A stretch of DNA of 64,000 nt from Serinus canaria (Eukaryota > Chordata > Aves > Passeriformes > Fringillidae), in assembly GCF_022539315.1 (NCBI RefSeq), contig NC_066315.1, positions 20,187,649-20,251,648 of the forward strand, read 5' to 3'. This document shows, one piece after another, positions 1 through 44,300 of the stretch. A program made the position numbers and the translations under genes. The notes beneath the pieces are model-generated. The model ran no database searches, was not told where the DNA came from, and was given only the letters and a program-made list of their open reading frames with translations. Position 1 is the first letter of the stretch; every line of letters begins with the position of its first letter.

Positions 1-145
1 CCGTGCCTTGTCCCTTGTCGGGGAGCGGCACCAGCCCTGCCCCGGGACGCTGCTCGGCGCTGCCGCCGACGGGAGCACGGCCGGGACTTCGATGCGTCCG
101 GGCGCCTGTGCAGGGGCTCCCGTTGTGCTCGGTCCTGTTATCAGG
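1..145. promoter_or_regulatory. CpG-rich edge, possible promoter of the left neighbour
   Basis: The first 145 bases are GC-rich with many CpG dinucleotides, and composition drops sharply to AT-rich DNA after about base 145. No start codon, splice site or coding frame is convincing here. In human the gene following SLC39A12 in this orientation is CACNB2, whose 5' end would face this window, so this may be the outer edge of its CpG-island promoter. That identity is inferred from synteny; the sequence itself shows only the CpG-rich composition. Confidence 0.4.
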
Positions 146-3100
146 GACATAAAAGGAAAGAGGCACTTCTTACATTCCCCTACGTGACCCAGAGCAACGG
201 CTCCATGTGTGGATTTTTTTGTTCTTTTGGGGAGAAGGGAATGTAGGTGGGTCTAGTAAAATAAATTGCAGGACTTTTTGTTTTGATTAAAGCCATTGTG
301 CAACTACTGCTTGTATTTTCTGTAGTCGCATTCCTACAGCTACGCTCTCAATAGAAGGCAGCTTTTTTTTTTTTAAATGAGAAGAAAGCTTGACAAAAGG
401 TTACAGTAAAGAAAGAAAAGCTAAGAACATTGATAAGGTATCAGCCCTAATCCACACATCAGACAGATATAAACCTGTTTAAAACTGTTACAATGATAAT
501 TTGCATTCTCAAGTGCAATGGCAGGGTGATAGAAAAACGATTCAAGGGTAAATGCCAAAACTAACAATGTTTTGTTATAAGAAAAAGGTATTTTTCTGTC
601 TCTGCAGAAAATGCCACATTCATGTTAAAGCACAAAATACAGTAAAGGAATAGATGGCAGTATTTAAAACATGCGGATGAGCTCCAGAAACTTGAAGGCA
701 TTACTATAACTGACTGCAAAGAAGGAACTATTTATCTTAGGAGTCACTGGATAATGTGTAACATATACAGAAAAGAGAGGTACAAGGTCAGCTCTCAGGA
801 GCGCTGGTAGTTTGGAATTGGAAGTATTCTTTATGAGGCCCTCTGCCATCTAACTTCCAAGAAAAAATACCATAGCAAACAAATTCTTTCAACCCTTCCT
901 TTTCTCTCTAGTTTTCTGTGAAGGAAAGCAAGATCATTTCGTCTTAAGAGTGCCTGAAAACTAAGAATACATGAAAGGGAGAAACACTAAAGGGAGAACA
1001 CAGCCTCTTCCAGAAAAATTCCTTTATCTATAGATTCATGTATTTAAAGTTTCAAAGGAACATTATGATTATCTAGTTAGAACTGCCCGACTGGCTGTAA
1101 AACCTCACCAAGTAATCTCTCCATCAAGCACATAACATCTGTTTGAGTAATTGCACACCTCTTACAGAGAAAACTAGTCCTGATTTAAGGGCTGCAAGCG
1201 ATGAAGTTCTGCAGTCCTTATTCAGGATTTGACTCAATGAAAACATTGGCATATTGTGCTCTATGTCTGTTAGATTTGAAGCAATAGAAAGATATACCTG
1301 GCTTTAAAAACAGATCTGTTTCAAATCTCTGTGAATAAACTCTACAGATTTAAAACAATCTAAAAGAGAATGCATCATAAGAACACTTGTGCTGAGTCTT
1401 CTCTTTTGTAAGGACACAAAAACATATTCTATTATTTTTCTTGGAATTTTTAGAGAACATTGACCAAAACAATTAAGTCAACAGGTGAATCTCTTTGGAG
1501 AAGAGATAATAGGAAACACTTATTTAGTTTTCTGTTTATCCATAGGAGCAGTTTTCCAGCCCTCTGTCAGGCTAGAGGTCTTGATTTACATATGGTAATA
1601 CTCCACCTTCAGTATCTTTTTAAAGACACTAATGTAAAGAGATTTACAGCAGAGGCACTAACCTTAAGTAGTGAGATAAATTCTCCCTTATTGCCACAGG
1701 AATTCAAACTTTCCTATGCTGCTGAGACTTCAGGCTTTCAGGTTTGACACCAGAGTAAAATAGTCATGAAACTACTCACTTATTGACAAACACCACAAAG
1801 GCCAAAGAGCTCTGTTAGAGAAATAAAGATTACCTGTCTTTCTGAACAATGTATCTGTGCCTGTGGTGGAGGCTATATAAATACATTTGGTGGTTAAATG
1901 TGATCAAGATACCTGATAAGCATATATAGCCAAAAGATGGCATTTTCTTAATAAATTTAGATACAATATGTTCACAGAACATATCTGAATGGGAACCTAT
2001 GCTCATATGCAACTTTAAAGTACACACTGCCAGAAATTACTCATCCCCTTTCAGGCACATTAATAAATCGTAGACAAATATTTCAGAATACAATAACATT
2101 ACTAAAATATGATCATATTGGTAATCTTGCTTTCCATGGAAGCAAACATTAAGCATACATAAGCATGCAAACTATGGTAACTCTTCTTTTTGAAATAATG
2201 AATGTTTTCAATATTCATTTTCACCATTTGATACAAGAATAGATTTTGCTTACGTCCAGTGATGCCCTGCTATTGCTTGAATTGACTGTCCCAGCTGAAG
2301 GTCATGAAGTGACTTGGTGCTAATACAAACAGATGAAGTACTGAGAAACGACTTTTTAAAAATATTACCTTAATAAAATCAAGTACAAGCTCCAGGGAAA
2401 AAAATAAACTTTTAAAACAGAAGCATTAGTCATGGCTTCTCAACTCACCTTTTAAAGTTACATCAACATAAAAAGCAATAGTAATATTTGCACACCTAAA
2501 TAAAAGAAGCTAGGATTGTACTTCAGACCTTAAAAAGAGCTCAGTTCACTCCCCTGTCACATAGAGACTTCCTGTGTTACCTTGGATAAATTGTTTGCGA
2601 CAAGGTTTCTGAAGGCATGCAGATGTCTAAGTTTGTCTAGATTTGCATTGGGGTATTTGCTACAGCTTCTTGTAACTAACAGGCACTGAAAATGAATGTA
2701 TATCTACTTTTAAAATTATCTCTAAGTTTGGTTTATTTCCTTGAGGGTTAGTCAGTGGTTGACTAAGGGTTCACAAGCCCATGAGTGTGGTCTATCATAA
2801 ACAGTGCCATTCAGTATTTTTTTCACTTTGTATTTTAAAAAGTTAGTATGGTGCCTATGAAGCTTTTGAGAACTAACAGGCCTGACAGTCTGCTGTAGGA
2901 CAGTAGACTCTGTTCCCCTCTGAATTATGAGAATAATTGTACCTTCACTAGGAGCTATCAGATAAATACAGGACATATTGTGAGACAGCCATGTTGGGTC
3001 ATACTGTAAAGATATTTCAGGACAGAGTTTAGACAAAGAAAAGAAAACTTCCAGTTGCTTCATAAAGAGTATAGGTCTGTTCTGTAACTTCCTCTCCCTA

Positions 3101-4004
3101 TTTCAACAGCTCATCAGAGGAGAAAGAAAAAACCTAATTTAGTTCTCATACAAAAGTATAAATAAGGTAGGGGAGAAGTCCTTGTACCATTGAGATCCTG
3201 TAAAGAGCTGAAATCACACTGATGAGTGTTGCTCAATACCTCCTGGAAGTTGCTCAGCATATCAGAATCAGGGCAGAATTTGTATATTTCTTTCAGACCT
3301 CGTTCTGCAAAACTAAATTAAATTAATAATTTCTACTTCTGCAGAATTAACTTGAAATCAAGAGGACTAATTACACAAAAATCACTCAGGATGGGAGGAG
3401 TTGCAGTGAGAGTACATGCTCTCTAGACAATTGAAAAAGCTCTTTCCACAATGCACATCACATAACTATGATTAAGCTAATTGCTGACAGGAAGGCAAGT
3501 GTTTATTGAATGTGATGTCTCAGAAGCAACAAGAAATCCCTTCATTTGAGGAGCCTGGAAGGAATATCAGGGGAAAGCAATTTAAACATATTTTTTATAA
3601 TGCTTCATAAGCAGTTACTATAAGCAACCACCAGAGGTGAGACAATGCAAAAGGTGGTTAGTCCAGTGCTTGACTGTCACAGGATCCATCACACACATGA
3701 GAAATTGTATTATACTACAAAAAGAGTATTCCCAAATTTCTGTGTCATAAACTTCAACATTTACACTTGTCATTTTTTTCCTGCCACAGTGGTCCAGTAA
3801 GATGTAACTGATGAGAATCTTTATGTTGACAAAGTAGAAAGTGCAGACTTTATGCGATTGCTTTATGCCATTTAGCAGTTTAGCTTTGTCACCCTTTTTA
3901 GATTTAAAGAAATAATTCTCTGTACTAAAAGGCAAAAAAAAAAAATCTATATTCAAATTATTCAACTATGGTTAGTCCACTTTAATTATTGCATATAAAA
4001 GTGT
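146..4004. other. Intergenic DNA, no gene seen
   Basis: AT-rich non-coding DNA between the CpG-rich edge and the end of SLC39A12. Short open frames on both strands are AT-rich and match nothing I recognise. No transposon of clear identity was seen. Part of it could be an extended 3'UTR of SLC39A12. Confidence 0.5.
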
Positions 4005-4010
4005 TTTATT
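4005..4010 (-). terminator. SLC39A12: Candidate polyadenylation signal of SLC39A12
   Basis: A canonical AATAAA lies on the minus strand about 325 bases after the SLC39A12 stop codon, giving a plausible short 3'UTR. Other A/T-rich hexamers occur nearby, so the cleavage site is not fixed by sequence alone. Confidence 0.4.
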
Positions 4011-4333
4011 CTTTTCCTCAATCAGACTGGCAGAGATCACTTAGAGCATTCAACTAGAACAGTCTCAATAAAAACTAATCAAAAGCTCCTGTGAGTTTGA
4101 GCATGGGATCTGGTAAACTCAGTAGCAAATATAACAGAACTCTAAACATTCATGTTTACAAAAAAATAATTACAAAAATCTGAACAATAAGTTAATAAAG
4201 TAAAATAGTTATCTACTGTTCAGATATAAAATCCCAGCAACTTAATTTACACATTACTATGGCAGACATAACAAAATTGTGAATAATGCTATCCACTGTC
4301 ATAAGTGGTACTTCGAGATTTCCAGCAGAAAAT

Positions 4334-36456
<32,123 letters not shown>

Positions 36457-36530
36457 CTCCTCTTCCTGCAGTGCGTGATCTGCACTGAATGTTGGATTGC
36501 TGTTTGCGCTGCACAGCTTAAACTGGAAAC

Positions 36531-37633
36531 CTGAAGAATCTGAATGGTAAAGGGGAAAAAACCCAACCCTTTAATTAGTGCAAATGCAATATGTTCGAAA
36601 GGATTTATTAATTGGTCGGCTAAGCTGATTTGCAGTGACAAGCTGTTTTTGAACAACAGGGAGCCTGTAAGGACTTTACAGCACAGAACAGCAGGAAACT
36701 AAGACAACCGTGGCCTCAAAACTTCTTTAGAATTACCAATAAGCGGTTGTCTCAAAGTGCCCTTCCCTCTTCTTAAAAATAAAGTCTATGGCTTTCATTT
36801 CAGTGTTATGTTATTCCATTCTCTACTGATTCTTTTCAGTAAGAATAGGAAAATAGCATGGCTTTTGCTTTTATTTCATCATGAAAACAGGTTTTTAGTA
36901 ACAAAAATAGCTGTAAATAAACATTGCTTGTCTAATACTATTTTGAATGTGCAGTAATTACATTACATAGCAATAATATGAAGTATGTTATATTGTCAAA
37001 ACACTTTACCAACATCACTAAACTCCAGCTATACTGCACAAAGAAAGAAGGAACAGGATGTACTTAAAAATTTGTGATTGCTACTCAGATGGAAGAAATA
37101 CAAAGCTGAGGTTATAATTTCACTCAAAGAACTCAGTGAATAAACAAGACAAACAAGCTTAACTTGTTAACTCTAGGTGCAAAAGACATTTTGTACTATA
37201 AATCTCTCTTCTTGACAATCTTTCCTAATAAACCACTCCTTCTGCTTTTGCAGTAATCTATCTCCATATCAAAGCACAAGAAATATAAAATAGTTTTACT
37301 TCTGTTTTCCACAGAAGTTGTGATTTTATTGATGGGCAGATGTTGGCAGTGACACATATATTCAGAAAGTAATACATGTGTTCAACAGTGACATATATGT
37401 TCATCTTTGAACTGCAATATGATACACATCTTATTTTAAAGGAAACTCTTCTAACAAAGTATTTAAATTGAAAAAGAACTGCTGAATTCAAATGGGCATT
37501 TAGTACAAAAAAAGTTAGTATGTTTTTAGATATTAAGAAATCTTTTGGTGTTTAGATATATTTTAGTGTTAGGAATATGTATCATTGTTATGAGGATATT
37601 ATGAGCATTTATTTCTAAGTGTTATTTTCTTAC
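36531..37633 (-). other. SLC39A12 intron 1 (predicted, in 5'UTR)
   Basis: A 1.1 kb AT-rich interval between the predicted non-coding exon and the first coding exon. Its ends are a strong donor (GTAAGA) and a strong acceptor. Nothing else was seen. Confidence 0.55.
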
Positions 37634-37780
37634 CTTCGGAAGGGAAAAAGAATTCTCGAGTATCTAGCTTTGTGGCCTTCTGAATCCTCAGAAGTATTTA
37701 GCTGCTGGAAGTCCAATGTTTTTAAAATTCCTTGATGGTGCTCTGGAAGCTGGAGAGGATTAGTTTATTGCTGCCTTGAA
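37634..37780 (-). other. SLC39A12: Predicted non-coding first exon of SLC39A12
   Basis: A strong donor, CCGAAG|GTAAGA at 37634/37633, lies 1.1 kb upstream of the coding start with no coding signal behind it. This suggests a 5'UTR exon. The transcription start is not visible in sequence, so the upstream limit is a guess. Confidence 0.5.
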
Positions 37781-37789
37781 AAGTTTTCA

Positions 37790-37799
37790 GTTGCTATGG
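37790..37799 (+). promoter_or_regulatory. RFX X-box-like half site near the predicted SLC39A12 start
   Basis: GTTGCTATGG lies just upstream of the predicted first exon and resembles the RFX half site GTTGCCATGG. A TATA-poor, CpG-poor setting fits a tissue-restricted promoter. A single 10-base match could be chance. Confidence 0.25.
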
Positions 37800-40700
37800 A
37801 GAGAGCTGCCCTTAAGGTAACAATGGAGGTGGATAGGAATTAGTACATGTTCTTCTTGTACTTGCAAATTCTAAGCATTGTATTGTTGAATTTATTTCAC
37901 ATTTTTTAGTAGTTATCTTTTTATGCAAACAGTCTATTTTAGAAGTACAAGATGTATAAAATCTACTAAAGAATGTAATTCTTTATGATGGATAATATAT
38001 GCAAGCACTCAATTGTTCCCTGCATTACTAAATTATTTGATCAATGCTACAACAAACTTAATTTTTTTTTTCACTAAAATATTACTACTTTAAAAAGTAT
38101 GAGAACACAATAGAAATAGAAATCTTTTCAAGCACATCCATAGAAAAGGGATATTTTCTATTTTGCAAAACACTGCCCAATAGAAAACAGCCTCTTTCAT
38201 CCCCACTTATCCTGTGTCAGATTTGCACCAACTGAAAAAGCTGGGATAACTCAGCCTGTGGTGAAGAAAACTGTTGTCCACCCACTCAGATTTTCCAGAG
38301 GGACGCTGTTATGAAGTTGACATTTACCTCACCACACTATTACAATATTATTGCACTGGAAGTTAGTGAAAACTGTCACAAGTGACAGATTTCTACAGAG
38401 ACCAGCACACCAGCCATATCATTCTCCCACCTCCCAAACCTTCTGTGATGCTAAAGGGGACTACCATCTCAGCTGGCTCAACAAATCCTGTGAAGCAGTA
38501 AGCCTGTAGTAATAGAAACATCATAATTCTCTTTAAAGATAGATTAACAAAAAATCCAGGGCTCTAAAATGTCTGTAATGTCTCCTACAAGGTGGTGAGA
38601 TCAAAGGGAACAGCCTTGTTTTAGCAAGACTGAGAACTGACAACTGATGCTGACTATAAAAGAATTCAACTGACAATGCCAGCTTGAGGGAAATACAAAA
38701 TGTAAACAAATGTTCTCAAAAACACAAAGTACAATTACAAGTACAGATTCTTGTGTGATGAAGGCTGAGTATTTTAAAAATCAGTCCTACTTTAAAATAT
38801 TCTTTTATTTCATAAATAACCGAAGATATTTATCAAACTAACATTTCTAAATATTCCACTTTATAAAAACAAGAATTGCAGAAATTTTTCATATAAATAT
38901 TTTTATAAGAATGACTGAAAAGCAGAAACACATGATAATATGCATTTCCTCTGGCTTTCATATAATTTGTTCTGTCAAACAAAGCTAACCACGTCCAGAT
39001 TTGTTCCACTAATAAAAATAATTCCTCAGATAATGGGGGAATAGCTTCCAGCATTTAATTCTGGGGATTGCTTAATCTCCAAACAAACATAGAATAGATT
39101 TATCTGTATATAATTTGATGTTTTGTGTATAATTACAAAGTGAAACAGAATTCATTCCATCCAATTAAAGTGTACAAACAGAGGGTCAGTTGTTTCAGTT
39201 TACTGAGAAAAGCTAACATTTAAAAACACATTTGGTGAGTCATAACTATTGAAAGCTTCTGAGAGATTTGCATAATAATACTGGCTAAAACTTACTTTAA
39301 TATTTGCATTACAGAGGGATGGCAAAAAAAATATTCAGTACATTAAAAAACAAGAGATAATAATTGGTACAGGCTGCAATGGCTGATCTCAAAGGGGAAT
39401 TCACTTCCCTTTTTATGACTAAGTGTTGCAAACCTCTCCTTGCAAATGAGCTTCTCAGTGGTGGCAAAATCACTGACAGTGACTCAAGGCTCAACCTCTG
39501 CTTTTACCCTTGACACTGTGTTTTCATAGCCATGCCACTGTCCTTAAAAAACTATTTTGTCTTCACAGCACTTGGATTACTTCTTCTGAAGTAATTGTTG
39601 GCATCAGTTGCTAAGTCTTTTTCTTCAAATCCTTGTGCAGCAGCATTATTCCCCCACTACTCACCCATCCCAAAGCTGTGCCAACTGATCAAATGGGACC
39701 ACAACAATTGCAGAGCTGTGTAGTTAGATGTCCATTAGAAATTTACTGATACACTGCAAAAAAATCATTTATAGAGTTTAATATCTTAAAACCTCCCAAA
39801 GCTCCTACCACTACTATTGTAACTCATGTGTTATGAGACTAACATTTTGACTCAGATTTCACTGCATGACTTTTGGACAATTTTGATAAAGTGGAAAAAA
39901 GCTGCATGAACAATACTCATAAGCCAGAGACTCTCCATTTACTGTAGAATGATAATATGCATAGAAGAAAACATTGACAAGAACTGGAGAACTGGGCTAA
40001 CTCAGAGTGAAGTACATTACCATTCTAACATGACAACAGACATTCCAACAGACTCTTTATAGCAAAACCAAAGATCAGAATTTTCTGATTAAATAAACAA
40101 TTTTTAAAAAATACTGTTCCATTTGACACTTACTTACATACCTTGGCATGCTAAAGCAAGGATCTGAGATCAAGAATTTTCAGAAAAAAAATCAATATTT
40201 TAAAATTAGTTTGAACAATGCTGGTGTACTTGCAAGAAAGCAACTTATTGCTGACAGGCATAGGTGTATGAGCCAGGAAAAAAAAGGAAAAGAAGAAATA
40301 AGATAAAAAGAAGAGTGACAAAAATGTGAATTTCTCCAAACTCTATTTCATTATCAGATTCATGACCCCTGAAAGCTGCATATTAATTTTTTTCCACTCA
40401 CAGACACAATCTTTTACGATTTAGAAAGCTCATACAGCAGCAATCTATGGTCTTAGTGAAAAGGAATGAAGAAAGTTTAGAAATGGCATTACTAGACATA
40501 GAACATGCAGCAAGGCCTCTCTAGTTTTAGGGGTTTAGTTAGTTAGTTTTAATTTTAAGTAAACCAGTGAGACTAACTGCAGCTTATCTGGCTTCTCCCA
40601 CCTTCACACCTGCTGTGGGAAACAAAAGCAAGTTGCCAATTCACAAATGCTCTGGATAACTGCACACTGCAATTTACTGGGTTTCAAATGATTGGCGAAT

Positions 40701-41336
40701 AAATTGTGTAGGAATAGGAAAACTCTATTGAGGACTCACTCTGAGATGACAAGGGTATTTCCACGAGCCCTACCAACATGACAAGTGGCTTTATTTTATT
40801 TTTACACTAGAATGGGAGAGGATGTGGGCATAATTTTAGCGAGACCCCTGCTGAACTTCACATCATACTGGGTAATGAAGCTATATAACTCTTATTCCTT
40901 CAATGCTGAGTAACTTATTTTGATGGACTAAACAAATGCATTTTTTCCTTTTCACTAATGGCAGCAATTACGGCAAACAGAAGAGAATCTTCTGGCATTG
41001 CAGCTTTCCTCCATGTTATTAATGTGATGTGTGCACATTGTATAATTATAGCCATGGGCAGTATATTGACATATGAAAGAACTACATTTTGCATGTAATT
41101 TGTAGCATTTCAATACAGAAAGTATCTTTGCCAATGTGATGCCAGGGTGCTGTAATAAAAAATGTCAGTACTTTAAAATTACCACAGTCAATTAAGCTTT
41201 TTTTGGCATCACTTGCCAATCTTAGCAGTCACATATATTAAGGTTGCCAATGAATTAAAAAAAATTATTATTACTGAAATTATCCGAGTTACGTATTAGC
41301 ATGCACATATATATACATACCTGAAACAAATATTGT

Positions 41337-41368
41337 TTTAGTTCACCATTACAAAATGGTGAACTAAA
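41337..41368. repeat. Perfect 14 bp hairpin
   Basis: Arms 41337-41350 and 41355-41368 (TTTAGTTCACCATT and its exact complement) with a four-base ACAA loop. No transposon ends are evident. Confidence 0.9.
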
Positions 41369-44300
41369 TTTGCTTGTTAGCAGAAAGTTTTCCAAGACAA
41401 TCTGGAAATCTATTTACATTAACGTAGAATAGTAAGAAAGAAGTTTTAGACTAATATACACTTTATGCCAGCAAATCTTCTTAGAAATTAAGAAATATAA
41501 CCCCAGAGGTGCCTTCTCACGTATTACAGAATTAAGGTGACATTTATTGTCCTAAAATGTTATGAAAACTGTTTTGAAATTAAACAAAAGTGTTCATTTA
41601 TATGGAAAGTGTGATCTAAAACTTATTAATTGCCTCCATCTGACTACAGACTTCTCCCTTTCACAATCTCTCTATTGCTCTATTTGGCAGTTTTTAAAAC
41701 AAAATAGAAAAATATAACGAAAATACACTTGGATGTAGGTATAACCATCAAGACTATTAAGACAGCAATTATTATCAAGAACTTAGTCAGAACAGGAGAT
41801 ATTAGTATCTTGGGTATGAAAAAAGGAGGTTTTGTAAATATGGATATATTTTTTTACTTAAGGAATACATAGGTAAAAAAAATGTACTTGTATTTACTGT
41901 TCCTAGGAACATGAGAAACCTAACTTTTATGAAGGTATCTAAACATTAAAGTACATCACCAAGTCAGCTTCAGTTATCTCACCTTCTCTTATACTAAAGA
42001 GATGCAGAAATCGGTATTTAAGTTTTTCACTGCCTATTGTATGGTTTTGTTCTGCAGTATTATCAGACTGTTTATGTATATTGTTTCTTTTTTTTGTTCC
42101 TTTAGGTTTCCAAAGAAACTGAGCTCAAAAACTGATTAGATCTTACTAAGAGTGTGTTACCTGATGCAAAGCACTTACAGTCATATCATGTACATTGAAC
42201 TATTACTTTAAATATCCCTAATGAAATGTTGTGAAGTATTACAGCATACAACACTAATATTCAATGAAAAAAATAGAGTTGGAAATTGAAAAAAAACCTT
42301 TTGAAAATTATACTGTTCACCTTGTAGGAAACTGACATATACTGTATGTTGAATCTTTTTAGCCATTGACTTCTGACCCCAGCATATTGATTTTTTCCCT
42401 TTCTTGCTGATACTCATCAACTTATGCTTGAAAACCACTCAAACGTTCTTTATGTACTTGTGTATTTTTTTACATATATATTCATTAAAAAAATTATAAA
42501 TAATTTTTACTAGTAGAGAAATTGAGATAACAAGTGATTACTCACTTGTTTTTTAAACTATGACTCAGTTTTCAGTTATAAAGGAATTCTCACAATACAG
42601 AAGAGTAATTTCAGGCAAAAGCCTGTTGTCTGAGAGATGACTGTTTCTCAAGGTCTTCTAGTCCACCCCCAATAAAAGAAAAATATGTAAGTTTCTTAGT
42701 CATGAATACAAGCAAGAATGAGAGGAGACAGTTTCTTTCCATCTCTTTGTCTTTAATTCAGGAAGTAAGTAAGTGGTACCAACAGTAAAAAGAGTTTACA
42801 GAATATTTGACTGATTAGATGGGCAATTTTGATAGTAACAGATGCTGATACAATAAAGGCGAAAAGGAAAAAAAAAATAGAAAATCCTAGAATGGAAGGA
42901 AATGAAAGGACCAGTATTGACAGAAAACAATTTAGCAAACTGCAAATTTCACTGCATGGCAGTGACCTTACTTCTACCTTTATTAAAACTACTGACAAAC
43001 CATTATCTCTCCCCTAAACCTGGTATATTCATTGTTTGAAGGCTTGGCAAGAAGAGTACTGAGAGAGGAGTTCATAATAAGAAATGTTTGTAATTTATGA
43101 AAGAAACTTTTTCACTTCTAAAATATTTGTTTCTCTCTATATAACCATACCAATATATGAATACCCTTATTCACAATAAATGCACATATGCAACAATTGG
43201 ATAATCTAAGGTAAATGCTTGCTTTTTTCTAACCCATAACAAAATAGAAAAATTAACTACTATTTTAACTTTCCAAATACAGTTTGAGTTAAACACACTA
43301 AATTGTTGTATCCAATTTAGGAACAATTATCTTTTCAAACATAAGAAGACGCACTGTTCGTTCTGCTCAGTGTTTGCCATAGAATTCTTTGTATCACTAG
43401 CTCCTAGAAAAGAATTTTTGTAGGCATCTCTAGGTATCAACTATTAGTTCAGTGGCCAATCCACTTCCATCAGTTACTGCAGCCTTTAGTTTGAATTAGG
43501 TTGTATATATTTTTGTGGGTCTATGGCAACTATGATTTTACAAAAACCTGAAATGCTATCTTCAAAGCACTATGCTAAATATAAGCTCAGCTTAAAGCTA
43601 ACAAATTGATTAAAATGAGGTAAAAAGAGCAAGAGCTAGAAATCCTTACACTAGGAAGTGTAAGTTACGTCTTAAAAAGCAAAACAGCAATCTGGAGCAC
43701 AGTGACCATTTGGTACTAATACTCTCTCTGTGAAGATTTTTCAAGCCTTTCCTTCTGCTGAACGAATTCTTCCAAAAGTACAGAAATAAGATTTATCTTC
43801 TCCTTTGCTCCTCATGTCTCTTCTCTATAGATAAGGACAAGAAAAAAAATCTGTTAAAAAAAAAGGCTTTCAGGTAGTCTTGAGTCCATGCTAACTCTTT
43901 TATAAGCAAGTGCTTGTACTCTGATTTAGCAGCAAGCAAGCTCTCATTTGTGCTACGGATTTATACTGAAGGGCTCAATGTGAGCAGCTTGTGAACAATG
44001 AAAGCAGAAACTTTCCTGGAGCTGAGAGTCTGCTACAAGCAGACCTGTTTAGTATGACTCTAACCAAGCCTCCTGCAGCTCTGACTTTGCTGTGGTTCTT
44101 GTTCCCATGCTACCTTCCACACACTTGGAAATAGATTTTGAAGTATGCAAGAAAAAATTTTATTCTAATCACCCTTTCTCCACTGCCTTCTTAAATATAC
44201 ACACACCCCCACCCCAGGAATTTGAAAAACCATAATTATAAAGTGTAATCTTAATTTTCACATTTTATTCAAATGAATTTGAAGTAAGTAATTATTAACA

